Source: Chamaesiphon sp041738715 (lineage in GTDB: Bacteria; Cyanobacteriota; Cyanobacteriia; Cyanobacteriales; Chamaesiphonaceae). Taken from it: DNA of 64,000 nucleotides. The stretch spans positions 1-64,000 of the forward strand of contig JBGSPI010000018.1 in the NCBI GenBank assembly GCA_041738715.1, in the 5' to 3' direction. The translations under genes were made by a program, and so were the position numbers. Of this stretch, positions 25,724-35,623 are shown piece by piece. Numbering within the stretch: the stretch's first letter is position 1; the number at the start of each line of letters is the position of its first letter. The notes below the pieces were generated by a model. It saw nothing but the letters and a program-made list of their open reading frames with translations. It searched no databases and had not been told where the DNA came from.

Positions 25724-25916
25724 TCGATATTTTAATCTTCTAGTATGGCGGTTCTCAAGTTAATGAGGCACATTACACATATAGACTGGAATCAAAGTAG
25801 TAAATCATCCGTAACTCACCAATTAAAGAATGGCTCTATTTTTATTTGATCATGATTAAAATCTATGATTTGGAGTTTGAATTCATCACTTCCATCACCT
25901 AATTCTCAATTAAAAA

Positions 25917-28445
25917 ATGTCCGGCGAACCAGATTGGAACAGAATTCAGAAAGCTTTAGCAGTTGAAGCGCAGTACGGTTACACTGATTTAATGGGGCAA
26001 CAATATCGCTTCAGTGAGTTTTTGTGTTTGAGTTTTGGACAACCACCTCAGCAGACAAGTTTTAACGATCGCAAACATTGGCGCAATCTCGCTTTTCAGT
26101 TTGCTGATTATCACAATTTAACACTGAATGATCGTAAACTACTAGTTGCTAAAGCCACGGAATTTTTGATTATCGCCCAACAGGTTGAATCACAAAAGAA
26201 AAGTCAACAAATCAATGAGTTTCAACCTAATCAGGTTACTCCAATTGCTAGGGGCAGCCTCTCCGCCAGAGCATCGGGTGTGCCCATTGAACCCAGGGTC
26301 ATTTCAGTAAGTGTTCCAATTGCGCGAGATAGTAATATTAGCCTCGAACTCGATCTATATCTCAAGGATATTCCCCAAATTGGCACTCGTAAAGCGGAAA
26401 TTCTCAGTCGGTTAGGCTTGTGGACAGTTAAAGATGTTTTATATTACTATCCCCGTGACTATATCGACTATGCCAAACAAGCAAATATTATCGAATTAGA
26501 AACAGGGGCAACCGTTACGCTCGTCGGCATCATTAGAAAGTTCAACTTCTTTACCAGTCCGAAAAATAAGAAACTTAATGTCTTAGAAATTACTCTCAAA
26601 GATGAAACTGGAACACTGAAAATCAGCCGCTTTTTTGCCGGAACTCGGTATAGCAGTCGCGGTTGGCAAGAAGCACTCAAGCGGAAATATCCCGTTGGCA
26701 GTTGGTTGGCAGCATCAGGATTGGTGAAGCAGGGTAAGTATGGACTCAATTTAGATAACCCCGAACTGGAAGTATTAGCTGACAGTGAGGCCAGTATTTC
26801 CTCACTGAAAATCGGTCGAGTGTTACCTGTTTATCCATTGATTGAGGGCGTGACAGCAGATGTTGTGCGCGAAGTAGTGGTGTTAGTGCTACCAGCAGTT
26901 GCCAAACTCAAAGATCCCCTTCCCGCCGTGCTGCGAGAGCAGTATGGATTAGCCGATTTACGGACAGCGATTGAGAACATTCATTTTCCCCCGGATAACG
27001 ATGCCAAAGATGCGGCGCGGCGGCGGTTGATTTTTGATGAGTTTTTCTATCTGCAATTAGGCTTTTTACAACGCCGTCACCTACTGCGCCAAATTCATAC
27101 TGAATCGGTAATTATGCCGACGGGAGAATTGATCGATCGATTTAAGGCGATGTTACCATTTCAACTCACCAATGCTCAACAGCGCGTGGTGGGGGAGATT
27201 TTGGCAGATCTTCAACAAACAGCACCGATGAATCGGTTAGTCCAGGGCGACGTAGGCTCAGGGAAAACAGTCGTTGCGGTGATGGCGATTTTAGCCGCGA
27301 TTCAATCGGGTTATCAAGCGGCTCTGATGGCACCAACTGAAGTACTCGCCGAGCAACATTATCGCAAATTAGTCGGCTGGTTTAATCTGCTCCATTTACC
27401 CGTCGAACTTCTTACTGGCTCGACCAAAACAGCCAAACGACGACAAATATATAGTCAATTAGCCACAGGGGAACTCTCGATCGCCGTCGGTACCCATGCT
27501 TTAATTCAGGATAAGGTCAACTTTCGTAACCTCGGTTTAGTGGTGATCGATGAACAGCATCGATTCGGGGTCTATCAACGTGCTAAGTTGCAGCAAAAAG
27601 GCTCTCAGCCACACGTTTTGACCATGACGGCTACACCCATCCCCCGCACTCTTGCCCTTACCTTACACGGCGATTTGGATGTCAGTCAGATTGACGAACT
27701 ACCCGCCGGACGGCAACCGATTCAAACCACGGCGATGAATAGTCGGCAGCGAAGTCAGGTATATGAACTGATCAAGCGAGAAATCGTCCAGGGGCAACAA
27801 GTGTATATTGTCTTACCCCTAGTTGAAGAATCCGAAAAATTGGACTTGCGGGCGGCGGTGGAGGAACACGAGCGGTTAGCCACTGAAGTATTTCCAGAGT
27901 TTCAAGTGGGATTATTGCACGGGCGGATGAGTTCGGCGGAGAAAGATGCCGCGATTACCGCATTTCGGGATAATCAAACTCAGATTATCGTCTCGACGAC
28001 AGTAATTGAAGTTGGGGTCGATGTGCCGAATGCGACGGTGATGTTGATTGAAAATGCTGAACGATTTGGATTATCGCAACTGCACCAGTTACGCGGGCGC
28101 GTCGGGCGGGGAGAACATCGTTCCTACTGTCTGCTGATGAGTAATAGCATGTCCAGTGATGCCAAACAGCGGTTGCAAGTCTTGGAACAGTCCCAGGATG
28201 GTTTCTGGATCTCGGAGATGGACATGCAGTTACGCGGCCCAGGTCAAGTCTTGGGCACTCGCCAGTCAGGGATGGCGGATTTTGCCTTGGCAAGTTTAGC
28301 TGAGGATGGCGAAGTCTTGACAATTGCGCGGGATGCAGCAGAAAAGCTAATTTTACGCGATCCAGATTTGAGTCAATCACCCAGGTTGAAGGCAGAGTTG
28401 GACTATCGGTTTCAGAAGTTGATGGGGGGAAGTATTCTCACTTGA
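25917..28445 (+). CDS. recG: ATP-dependent DNA helicase RecG
   Basis: The product is 842 aa. After a cyanobacterial N-terminal extension come the wedge/OB region and the helicase core: Walker A QGDVGSGKTVVAV (~444), motif II VVIDEQHRFGV (~543), TMTATPIPRTLAL, and the C-terminal LIENAERFGLSQLHQLRGRVGRG and MQLRGPGQVLGTRQSG motifs. RecG remodels stalled forks and branched DNA. Residues about 111-125 (ARGSLSARASGVP) are encoded by a copy of the dispersed GCAGCCTCTCC/CGCCAGAG repeat that keeps the frame, so this segment was probably inserted. The rest is uninterrupted and looks functional. Confidence 0.95.
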   Translation: MSGEPDWNRIQKALAVEAQYGYTDLMGQQYRFSEFLCLSFGQPPQQTSFNDRKHWRNLAFQFADYHNLTLNDRKLLVAKATEFLIIAQQVESQKKSQQINEFQPNQVTPIARGSLSARASGVPIEPRVISVSVPIARDSNISLELDLYLKDIPQIGTRKAEILSRLGLWTVKDVLYYYPRDYIDYAKQANIIELETGATVTLVGIIRKFNFFTSPKNKKLNVLEITLKDETGTLKISRFFAGTRYSSRGWQEALKRKYPVGSWLAASGLVKQGKYGLNLDNPELEVLADSEASISSLKIGRVLPVYPLIEGVTADVVREVVVLVLPAVAKLKDPLPAVLREQYGLADLRTAIENIHFPPDNDAKDAARRRLIFDEFFYLQLGFLQRRHLLRQIHTESVIMPTGELIDRFKAMLPFQLTNAQQRVVGEILADLQQTAPMNRLVQGDVGSGKTVVAVMAILAAIQSGYQAALMAPTEVLAEQHYRKLVGWFNLLHLPVELLTGSTKTAKRRQIYSQLATGELSIAVGTHALIQDKVNFRNLGLVVIDEQHRFGVYQRAKLQQKGSQPHVLTMTATPIPRTLALTLHGDLDVSQIDELPAGRQPIQTTAMNSRQRSQVYELIKREIVQGQQVYIVLPLVEESEKLDLRAAVEEHERLATEVFPEFQVGLLHGRMSSAEKDAAITAFRDNQTQIIVSTTVIEVGVDVPNATVMLIENAERFGLSQLHQLRGRVGRGEHRSYCLLMSNSMSSDAKQRLQVLEQSQDGFWISEMDMQLRGPGQVLGTRQSGMADFALASLAEDGEVLTIARDAAEKLILRDPDLSQSPRLKAELDYRFQKLMGGSILT
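26247..26291 (+). repeat. Dispersed palindromic repeat inserted in recG
   Basis: The stretch GGGGCAGCCTCTCCGCCAGA with GGGTGTGCCC after it has complementary ends (GGGCA/TGCCC) and an internal CTCT/AGAG pair. Its GCAGCCTCTCC and CGCCAGAG cores also occur in the spacer near 17547-17581, in a different relative orientation. It lies between the N-terminal extension and the wedge domain of RecG and keeps the reading frame. Confidence 0.65.
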
Positions 28446-28593
28446 ATTGAGGATCGGCAACTGACACTTGAGACAACACCCACAAATCAACGGCTGATGA
28501 TACCATAAATAAATATGAAAGTTAAAGATATGAAGATTTAATACTTCAGATCTCATGAATTCTTGGATCTAATTCCTCTATCGCCTGCCTCCT

Positions 28594-31392
28594 ATGCTGA
28601 AAAGATTACTGGGTGACCCTAACGCACGCAAACTCAAAAAGTATCAACCAATTGTCACCGAAATCGGTCTCCTGGAAGAAGAAATCCAGCAGCTAAGTGA
28701 TGAACAACTAAAAGGGAAAACCACGGAATTTAAACGCAGACTAGAGGACGCAAAGAACGATGAGGAAGAAAAAGAGATCCTCAACGAACTCCTGCCCGAA
28801 GCTTTTGCTGTCGTCCGCGAAGCTGGGAAACGAGTTTTAGGCTTGCGGCACTTTGACGTGCAAATGCTGGGGGGGATGGTACTCCATGAAGGACAAATTG
28901 CTGAAATGAAGACAGGGGAAGGTAAAACCCTCGTCGCTACCTTGCCAGCTTATCTCAACGCGCTCACTGGTAAAGGTGTCCACGTCATCACCGTTAACGA
29001 TTATCTAGCCCGACGGGATGCAGAGTGGATGGGTCAAGTTCACCGCTTTCTGGGGTTATCTGTCGGTCTGATTCAATCTGGAATGAATCCCCCCGAACGG
29101 AAGAAAAATTATAACTGCGACGTTACTTATGCGACTAACAGTGAGTTAGGTTTCGACTATCTGCGTGACAATATGGCCGAGGCGATGAGTGAAGTCGTCC
29201 AACGTCCGTTTAACTTCTGCATCATTGACGAAGTAGACTCAATTCTGATTGACGAAGCTAGAACGCCGTTAATTATTTCGGGGCAAGTCGAACGCCCAAC
29301 TGAAAAGTATCTCCAAGCTGCTGATATTGCCCGTGGTTTAAATAAAGAGAACCACTATGAAGTCGATGAAAAAGCGCGGAATGTTCTGCTTAGTGATGAA
29401 GGCTTTGCTGAAGCCGAGCGACTTTTGGGTGTTACAGATCTGTACGACGAGGCAGATCCTTGGGCGCACTATATCTTCAATGCGATTAAAGCTAAAGAAC
29501 TGTTTATCCGTGATGTTAACTACATCATTATGAATGATGAAGTAACGATCGTCGATGAATTTACCGGACGGGTACTCGCGGGCAGACGTTGGAGTGACGG
29601 CTTACACCAGGCTGTAGAAGCGAAGGAAAAAGTCAAAATTCAGAACGAAACCCAAACCCTTGCCACCATCACCTATCAAAACTTCTTCCTCCTCTATCCC
29701 AAGCTGGGCGGGATGACCGGAACTGCCAAAACCGAAGAAGTGGAATTGGAAAAAACCTACAAAATCCAAGTCACGGTGATGCCAACTAATCGCGTCAGCC
29801 AGCGGTATGATTTCCCCGATGTCGTCTACAAAACCGAAGAAGCCAAATGGCGTGCCGTAGCCCAAGAATGTTTGGCAATGCACCAAACAGGTCGTCCAGT
29901 ACTGGTTGGGACAACTAGTATTGAAAAATCCGAAATTCTCTCCCAACTCCTGAATCAACTCGAAATTCCCCATCAACTCCTCAACGCGAAACCAGAGAAC
30001 GTCGAACGGGAATCAGAAATCGTCGCTCAAGCTGGACGCAAAGGTGCAGTAACGATCGCCACTAACATGGCTGGTCGCGGTACGGATATCATCTTAGGTG
30101 GTAACTCCGACTATATGGCAAGGTTAAAGCTGCGCGAGTATTTTATGCCGCGCATTGTCGCCCCAGAAGATGATGGTGATTTCGCCCCCGCAACTGTCGC
30201 GGCAGCGCAGCAGAGTAAAGCCTCTGGCAAAGGTTTTGCTCCGAGCAAAAAGATGAAAACTTGGAAGGCTTCCCCTAGCATCTTCCCAACTGAACTTTCC
30301 AAAGAGACTGAAGCTCTGCTCAAAAGTGCAGTAAGTTTCGCCGTTCAACACTATGGTGAACGCAGTTTATCCGAACTCGATGCGGAAGAAACCATTGCTG
30401 TTGCCTGTGAAAAAGCCCCGACTGAAATCGCCGCCATCCAAAAACTGCGGGATGCCTATAAAGCTGTACGCAAAGAGTACGATGCTTTTACCAGTGTCGA
30501 ACATGATGAAGTATTAAATAATGGTGGCTTACACGTTATCGGTACCGAACGTCATGAATCACGCCGTGTAGACAATCAACTGCGGGGTCGTGCCGGTCGT
30601 CAGGGCGATAGAGGTTCCACTAAGTTCTTCCTCAGTTTAAAAGATCCGTTGATGCAAATCTTCGGTGGCGATCGAGTTAGTAGCTTGATGGATGCCTTCC
30701 GCGTTGAAGAAGATATGCCCATCGAGTCAAAAATGCTCACCAATAGCCTCGAAGGTGCCCAGAAGAAGGTCGAAACCTACTACTACGACATCCGCAAACA
30801 GGTATTTGAATACGACGAAGTGATGAATAATCAACGTCGTGCCATCTACGCCGAACGTCGTCGCGTCCTCGAAGGTCAAGACCTCAAGGAACAGGTGGTC
30901 AAATATGCCGAGCGGACGATGGACGATATTGTCAACGCCTACGTCGAACCCGAATTACCGCCAGAGGAGTGGAATCTCGAAGGTTTGGTTGCTAAAGCGC
31001 GGGAATTTGTCAATCTATTCGATGATTTGACCCCAACTCAGATCGACGATATGACCTACGATGAAATCAAAGCCTTTATGCGGGAAGAAGTCCGCCGCGC
31101 TTACGATCTTAAAGAAGCACAAATCGATCGAGTTCAAGCGGGCTTAATGCGCCAAGCAGAACGCTTTTTCATCCTCCAACAAATCGATACCCTCTGGCGC
31201 GAACACCTCCAATCAATGGATGCACTCCGTGAATCGGTAGGTCTACGTGGTTATGGTCAAAAAGATCCGCTGATTGAATATAAACAGGAAGGTTATGAGA
31301 TGTTCCTCGAAATGATGACCGACATCCGCCGCAATGTGGTCTATTCGATGTTCCAATTCTCACCTCAAATGCAGGAAGCACAAACAGCCTAG
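28594..31392 (+). CDS. secA: Preprotein translocase ATPase SecA
   Basis: The product is 932 aa. Typical SecA blocks are present: HFDVQMLGGMVLHEGQIAEMKTGEGKTLVATLPAYLNAL (Walker A ~107), VTYATNSELGFDYLRDNM, CIIDEVDSILIDEARTPLIISG, GGMTGTAKTEEVE, TIATNMAGRGTDIILGGN, and GLHVIGTERHESRRVDNQLRGRAGRQGD. The C-terminus lacks the zinc-binding tail of E. coli SecA, as usual in cyanobacteria. It drives Sec-dependent export into the periplasm and thylakoid lumen. An insert at ~515-590 (around SGKGFAPSKKMKTWKASP) is also typical of the cyanobacterial form. It follows recG by 148 bases. Confidence 0.97.
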   Translation: MLKRLLGDPNARKLKKYQPIVTEIGLLEEEIQQLSDEQLKGKTTEFKRRLEDAKNDEEEKEILNELLPEAFAVVREAGKRVLGLRHFDVQMLGGMVLHEGQIAEMKTGEGKTLVATLPAYLNALTGKGVHVITVNDYLARRDAEWMGQVHRFLGLSVGLIQSGMNPPERKKNYNCDVTYATNSELGFDYLRDNMAEAMSEVVQRPFNFCIIDEVDSILIDEARTPLIISGQVERPTEKYLQAADIARGLNKENHYEVDEKARNVLLSDEGFAEAERLLGVTDLYDEADPWAHYIFNAIKAKELFIRDVNYIIMNDEVTIVDEFTGRVLAGRRWSDGLHQAVEAKEKVKIQNETQTLATITYQNFFLLYPKLGGMTGTAKTEEVELEKTYKIQVTVMPTNRVSQRYDFPDVVYKTEEAKWRAVAQECLAMHQTGRPVLVGTTSIEKSEILSQLLNQLEIPHQLLNAKPENVERESEIVAQAGRKGAVTIATNMAGRGTDIILGGNSDYMARLKLREYFMPRIVAPEDDGDFAPATVAAAQQSKASGKGFAPSKKMKTWKASPSIFPTELSKETEALLKSAVSFAVQHYGERSLSELDAEETIAVACEKAPTEIAAIQKLRDAYKAVRKEYDAFTSVEHDEVLNNGGLHVIGTERHESRRVDNQLRGRAGRQGDRGSTKFFLSLKDPLMQIFGGDRVSSLMDAFRVEEDMPIESKMLTNSLEGAQKKVETYYYDIRKQVFEYDEVMNNQRRAIYAERRRVLEGQDLKEQVVKYAERTMDDIVNAYVEPELPPEEWNLEGLVAKAREFVNLFDDLTPTQIDDMTYDEIKAFMREEVRRAYDLKEAQIDRVQAGLMRQAERFFILQQIDTLWREHLQSMDALRESVGLRGYGQKDPLIEYKQEGYEMFLEMMTDIRRNVVYSMFQFSPQMQEAQTA

Positions 31393-31396
31393 AGAG

Positions 31397-32413
31397 TTAG
31401 ACCATCACCACAGGTGGCTGATAAACAACCTCGTTTTTCAAGGGATGACCTCGCTCAAAATCAGTGACATTAGATAAGGTCGTATGAGCGATACTTTCCA
31501 TTGCATTATGGGTAAAAAATGCCTGATGTGCTGTGATTACTACATTTGGAAATGATAGTAACAACTGGAAAGTATCATCTTGAATAATTGTGTCAGACAG
31601 ATCTTCAAAGAACAGTCGATCTTCTTGTTCGTATACATCCATTCCTAAGTAGCCAATTTTGCCAGATTTTAGCCCTTGAATGACAGCAGGTGTGTCAATT
31701 AAACCACCGCGACTAGTGTTAATTAGCATCACCCCAGATTTCATCTGGGTAATTGCCGTAGCATCGATCAGATGATACGTTTCTGCCAGCAAAGGACAGT
31801 GCAGGGAGATGATGTCAGATTGAGCTAGTAATTCTTGCAGCGAAACATATCGGGTATTTCTGACTGCGCTGAATTGTTCATTGGGATAGGCATCATAGCC
31901 CAGCACCGAACAGCCAAAACCCTGCATAATTTGGGCGAAAATTGTACCAATTTTACCAGTACCAATCACTCCCACTGTACAACCATGCAGATCGAATCCC
32001 AACAATCCTTCCAGGGCGAAGTTATCATCTCGAACTCGATTGTAGGCTTTGTAGATTTTTCGATTTAGTGTCAGCACTAAAGCGACAGCATGTTCGGCAA
32101 CAGCGAAGGGTGAATAGGCGGGCACTCGGACTATTTTAATATCTAACTCTTTTGCCCGTTGCAAATCGACTGTATTAAAGCCCGCTGCACGGAGTGCCAA
32201 CAGGCGAGTACCACTGGCGGCGAGAATGTCTAACGTCTTCGCATCAGCAATATCATTAACAAACATGCAAATGGCCGGAAAATCCGTGGCGAGTTGGGCA
32301 TTGTGGTGGTTGAGGCGAGCATCGAAGAAGGTTAATTCGTGATTGTAGTTGATGTTAGTTGTTTCAAAAAACTGACGATCGTAAGATTTTGTGCTGAAAA
32401 AAGCAATCTTCAT
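31397..32413 (-). CDS. D-lactate dehydrogenase (2-hydroxyacid dehydrogenase family)
   Basis: The product is 338 aa. The NAD-binding motif VGVIGTGKIGTIFAQIMQGFGCSVLGYD is followed by LHCPLLAETYHLI, the conserved MLINTSRGGLIDT (active-site Arg region), GYLGMDVYEQE and the catalytic His in VITAHQAFFT. Arg, Glu and His of the D-LDH active site are all present. It reduces pyruvate to D-lactate (or related 2-keto acids) and regenerates NAD+. It converges with secA, 4 bases apart, and is divergent from phosphoketolase, so the two could share control across the 655-bp gap. The symbol ldhA/ddh is used for homologues. Confidence 0.92.
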   Translation of the reverse strand: MKIAFFSTKSYDRQFFETTNINYNHELTFFDARLNHHNAQLATDFPAICMFVNDIADAKTLDILAASGTRLLALRAAGFNTVDLQRAKELDIKIVRVPAYSPFAVAEHAVALVLTLNRKIYKAYNRVRDDNFALEGLLGFDLHGCTVGVIGTGKIGTIFAQIMQGFGCSVLGYDAYPNEQFSAVRNTRYVSLQELLAQSDIISLHCPLLAETYHLIDATAITQMKSGVMLINTSRGGLIDTPAVIQGLKSGKIGYLGMDVYEQEDRLFFEDLSDTIIQDDTFQLLLSFPNVVITAHQAFFTHNAMESIAHTTLSNVTDFERGHPLKNEVVYQPPVVMV

Positions 32414-33068
32414 AAGTAATTAAGCGATTGAGAGGTGCTTTGTTGCTGAGTAAAAACCAGAAAAATGAAGAGATTGGATCGATATTTTGCAACTTACATG
32501 CTGATAAATTCATATTGTCAATGCTGACACTATAAATACGAATTTCAGACTGTCTTATTTTTTGCTATCCTTGAAACCCTAACACATAAATCGACTTTTG
32601 AATTGATAAATATAGCACACATTTCCCAAAACTTGCTATAGTGATATGAATATTTTTGACAAACTCTGGTCAATTACACCTGAAGATGGTCAGATCGATA
32701 TTTGTTCAGACATTTAGCCGAGCAATGTATTAATTGAGACTTGACGAATATTTGTCTGCTTTAATGAGAAGCGTTTTGCAAATCTTAATCAAAGAGCTAA
32801 TATTCAACTTAAATTAGCTAGATCTAGCATTTTTAGAAACGGTAAAGATTAACAGAAAAGTGTTAAAATAAAAAGGTAAAAAGAAAATGTAAAAATAAAC
32901 ACATTTTCAAGATTCAAGATCAAATAGACTGCTCGAACTGTTAACTACGGAACTTTATCGTTGCTCCCAAAGTTCCAGAGCTTTATCTCTTAGAATTCCA
33001 AGAAGAAATTGACAACCTGCTAAGTTCAGATCTGAAGACGCATCAATACAACCATTGAATGAAAGCTT
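32414..33068. promoter_or_regulatory. Divergent regulatory region between D-LDH and phosphoketolase
   Basis: These 655 bases are AT-rich and contain no convincing gene. On the phosphoketolase side there are two perfect 8-bp stem-loops: GAAAATGT/ACATTTTC at 32883-32908 and GGAACTTT/AAAGTTCC at 32949-32976, the second about 90 bases before the start codon. The unusual length and structure suggest a long leader or several transcription factor sites controlling both genes. Confidence 0.55.
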
Positions 33069-35510
33069 ATGTTGCTAAACTCCCTACCCCAAAATATCGC
33101 CACTGGTGAATCCCTCAGTGCATTTGGTCAAGCAAGAGCCACTGTGACAGACCTCCCGCTTGGCACCGAAGAGTTACAGAAAATAGATGCTTACTGGCGT
33201 GCCTGTAACTATCTAGCCGTGGGGATGATTTACCTGCAAGATAACCCCTTGTTAAAAGAACCCCTGCAACCCGAACACGTAAAAAATCGGCTCTTGGGTC
33301 ACTGGGGATCCAGTCCTGGGATGTCTTTCACCTACATTCACCTGAACCGCTTAATTAAAAAATACGATCTGAACGCGATCTTTTTGGCTGGTCCAGGTCA
33401 CGGTGCCCCTGGCATTCTCGCGCCTGTCTACTTAGAGGGCACTTATTCCGAGATTTATACTGATAAGAGCCAAGACGAGTTCGGTTTAAATAAATTTTTT
33501 CAACAGTTTTCCTTCCCTGGCGGGATCGGTAGTCACTGCACCCCGGAAACGCCTGGTTCGATCCATGAGGGCGGAGAATTAGGTTATAGCCTATCCCATG
33601 CCTATGGTACTGTCTTTGATAATCCTGACTTAATTTCGGTTGTGATGGTCGGCGATGGGGAAGCGGAGACTGGCCCTCTGGCAACGGCTTGGCATTCCAA
33701 TAAGTTTATCAATCCAATTCGGGATGGGGCTGTATTACCGATTCTGCACCTGAATGGTTATAAAATCAACAACCCAACGATTTTGGCGCGGCTCAGTCAT
33801 GAAGAACTCGAACAGTTCTTCTGTGGGCATGGCTACACACCTTATTTTGTCGAAGGCGATGACCACCCATCCATGCACCAGGCAATGGCAGCTACTTTAG
33901 AACAGTGCATCCGAGAAATTAAAACCATTCAGCAGCTAGCTCGGAGTAGCGGGGTGGCCGAACGTCCACGCTGGCCGATGATTGTCTTGCGATCGCCTAA
34001 AGGTTGGACGGGACCAAAAGAAGTTGATGGACATAAAGTAGAGGGTTTTTGGCGATCGCATCAAGTACCCCTAGCAGAAATTAAAACCAATCCCGAACAT
34101 CTGCGTCTGCTCGAAACCTGGATGCGGAGCTACAAACCAGAAGAACTATTTGACGATCGAGGCACACTGATCCCAGAGTTACAAGAACTAGCACCGACCG
34201 GAATTCGCCGCATGGGTGCAAATCCCCATGCCAATGGTGGACTTTTACGCAAGGAACTAAAAATGCCGGACTTTCGCGAGTATGGCATTGAAGTTGTTCA
34301 CCCTGGTCAAATTTCTGTCGGCAACACTCAACCGTTGGGCGTATTTCTGCGGGATATCATGGTGAGCAACATGAATAATTTTCGGGTATTCAGCCCCGAT
34401 GAAAATAGCTCCAATAAACTCGCCGCAGTTTACTCAGCCAGTAAAAAATTCTGGATTGCCGCATCCTTCCCAGAAGACCAAGACGGTGGCGAATTAGCCT
34501 CAGATGGTCGAGTGATGGAAATGTTGAGTGAGCATACCTTAGAAGGCTGGCTAGAGGGTTATCTGTTGACCGGGCGACATGGCTTCTTCTCGACTTATGA
34601 AGCCTTCGTCCATGTGATCGATTCGATGATCAATCAACATTGCAAGTGGCTAGAAACTAGCAATCGCATCCCGTGGCGCGCGTCGATCTCTTCGCTCAAT
34701 TTGTTGATTACTTCTACCGTGTGGCGACAGGAGCATAATGGTTTTACCCACCAAGATCCTGGCTTTCTCGATCTGCTCGTGAACAAAAGTGCTGAGGTTA
34801 CGCGAATCTATCTCCCGCCAGATGTCAACACTTTATTGTCGGTTGCCGATCATTGTCTCCGTAGCAAGGATTATGTCAATGCGATCGTGGCTGATAAACA
34901 ACTGCACTTGCAGTATCTCGATCGAGATGCAGCAATTGCCCACTGTACCAAAGGATTGGGTATTTGGGAATGGGCGAGCACAGATAAAGGAGTGGAACCT
35001 GATTTGGTGATGGCTTGCGCGGGAGATGTGCCTACCCTAGAATCACTAGCAGCCACCGCCATCTTACGCGAGCATTTCCCCGATCTAAAAATCCGATTTA
35101 TTAATGTGGTCGATCTGTTCAAACTTCAGCCAGATACAGAACATCCGCACGGTCTTACCGATCGAGATTTTGACTCCCTATTTACCCTCGACAAACCAAT
35201 TATCTTTAACTTCCACGGTTATCCCTGGTTGATCCATCGACTTGCCTACAGTCGAAACAACCACGCCAACTTGCACGTGCGCGGTTACAAAGAAAAGGGT
35301 AATATTAACACAGCATTGGAATTGGCAATCCTCAACCAAATCGATCGGTACAGTTTAGCGATCGATGCGATCGATCGGGTACCACAACTCCATGTTGCTG
35401 GGGCGCATACGAAAGAGAAACTCAAAAATATGCAGATTGATTGTCTCAATTATGCGCGTAAGCACGGGATCGACAAACCGGAAATCGTGAGTTGGAAATG
35501 GCCCTTCTAG
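33069..35510 (+). CDS. Xylulose 5-phosphate/fructose 6-phosphate phosphoketolase
   Basis: The product is 813 aa, the usual size. Characteristic blocks are KNRLLGHWGSSPGMSFTYIHLNRLI, LAGPGHGAPG, GGELGYSLSHAYGTVFDNP and the thiamine diphosphate motif VMVGDGEAETGPLATAWHSNKF, then ASFPEDQDGGELASDGRVMEMLSEHTLEGW. It splits xylulose 5-phosphate (or fructose 6-phosphate) with phosphate into acetyl phosphate and a triose or tetrose phosphate. With the divergent D-LDH it could support a heterolactic fermentation branch and acetyl-CoA supply. Start ATG 33069 has only a weak ribosome binding site (GAAAG). Homologues are called xfp or pkt. Confidence 0.95.
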   Translation: MLLNSLPQNIATGESLSAFGQARATVTDLPLGTEELQKIDAYWRACNYLAVGMIYLQDNPLLKEPLQPEHVKNRLLGHWGSSPGMSFTYIHLNRLIKKYDLNAIFLAGPGHGAPGILAPVYLEGTYSEIYTDKSQDEFGLNKFFQQFSFPGGIGSHCTPETPGSIHEGGELGYSLSHAYGTVFDNPDLISVVMVGDGEAETGPLATAWHSNKFINPIRDGAVLPILHLNGYKINNPTILARLSHEELEQFFCGHGYTPYFVEGDDHPSMHQAMAATLEQCIREIKTIQQLARSSGVAERPRWPMIVLRSPKGWTGPKEVDGHKVEGFWRSHQVPLAEIKTNPEHLRLLETWMRSYKPEELFDDRGTLIPELQELAPTGIRRMGANPHANGGLLRKELKMPDFREYGIEVVHPGQISVGNTQPLGVFLRDIMVSNMNNFRVFSPDENSSNKLAAVYSASKKFWIAASFPEDQDGGELASDGRVMEMLSEHTLEGWLEGYLLTGRHGFFSTYEAFVHVIDSMINQHCKWLETSNRIPWRASISSLNLLITSTVWRQEHNGFTHQDPGFLDLLVNKSAEVTRIYLPPDVNTLLSVADHCLRSKDYVNAIVADKQLHLQYLDRDAAIAHCTKGLGIWEWASTDKGVEPDLVMACAGDVPTLESLAATAILREHFPDLKIRFINVVDLFKLQPDTEHPHGLTDRDFDSLFTLDKPIIFNFHGYPWLIHRLAYSRNNHANLHVRGYKEKGNINTALELAILNQIDRYSLAIDAIDRVPQLHVAGAHTKEKLKNMQIDCLNYARKHGIDKPEIVSWKWPF

Positions 35511-35575
35511 TATAAGGCGGCGTAAATAAACCTACCATTTCTTTCTCCTTGTCTTCCAGTCCCCCACTCCTAGTA

Positions 35576-35610
35576 TAAAAAGCAGGGGCAATTCATGAAT
35601 TGCCCCTGCT
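35576..35610 (-). terminator. Intrinsic terminator for the glycosyltransferase gene
   Basis: AGCAGGGGCAATTCA and its complement form a perfect 30-bp palindrome at 35581-35610. On the minus strand the stem is followed by a TTTTT run. It starts 13 bases after the glycosyltransferase stop and also lies after the convergent phosphoketolase gene. Confidence 0.92.
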
Positions 35611-35623
35611 TATGTCAGCAAAT

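Noticed and set aside
32646..32717. 23-codon plus-strand frame MNIFDKLWSITPEDGQIDIC in the D-LDH/phosphoketolase gap
   Set aside because: No ribosome binding site and too short to judge; may be noise in AT-rich DNA.
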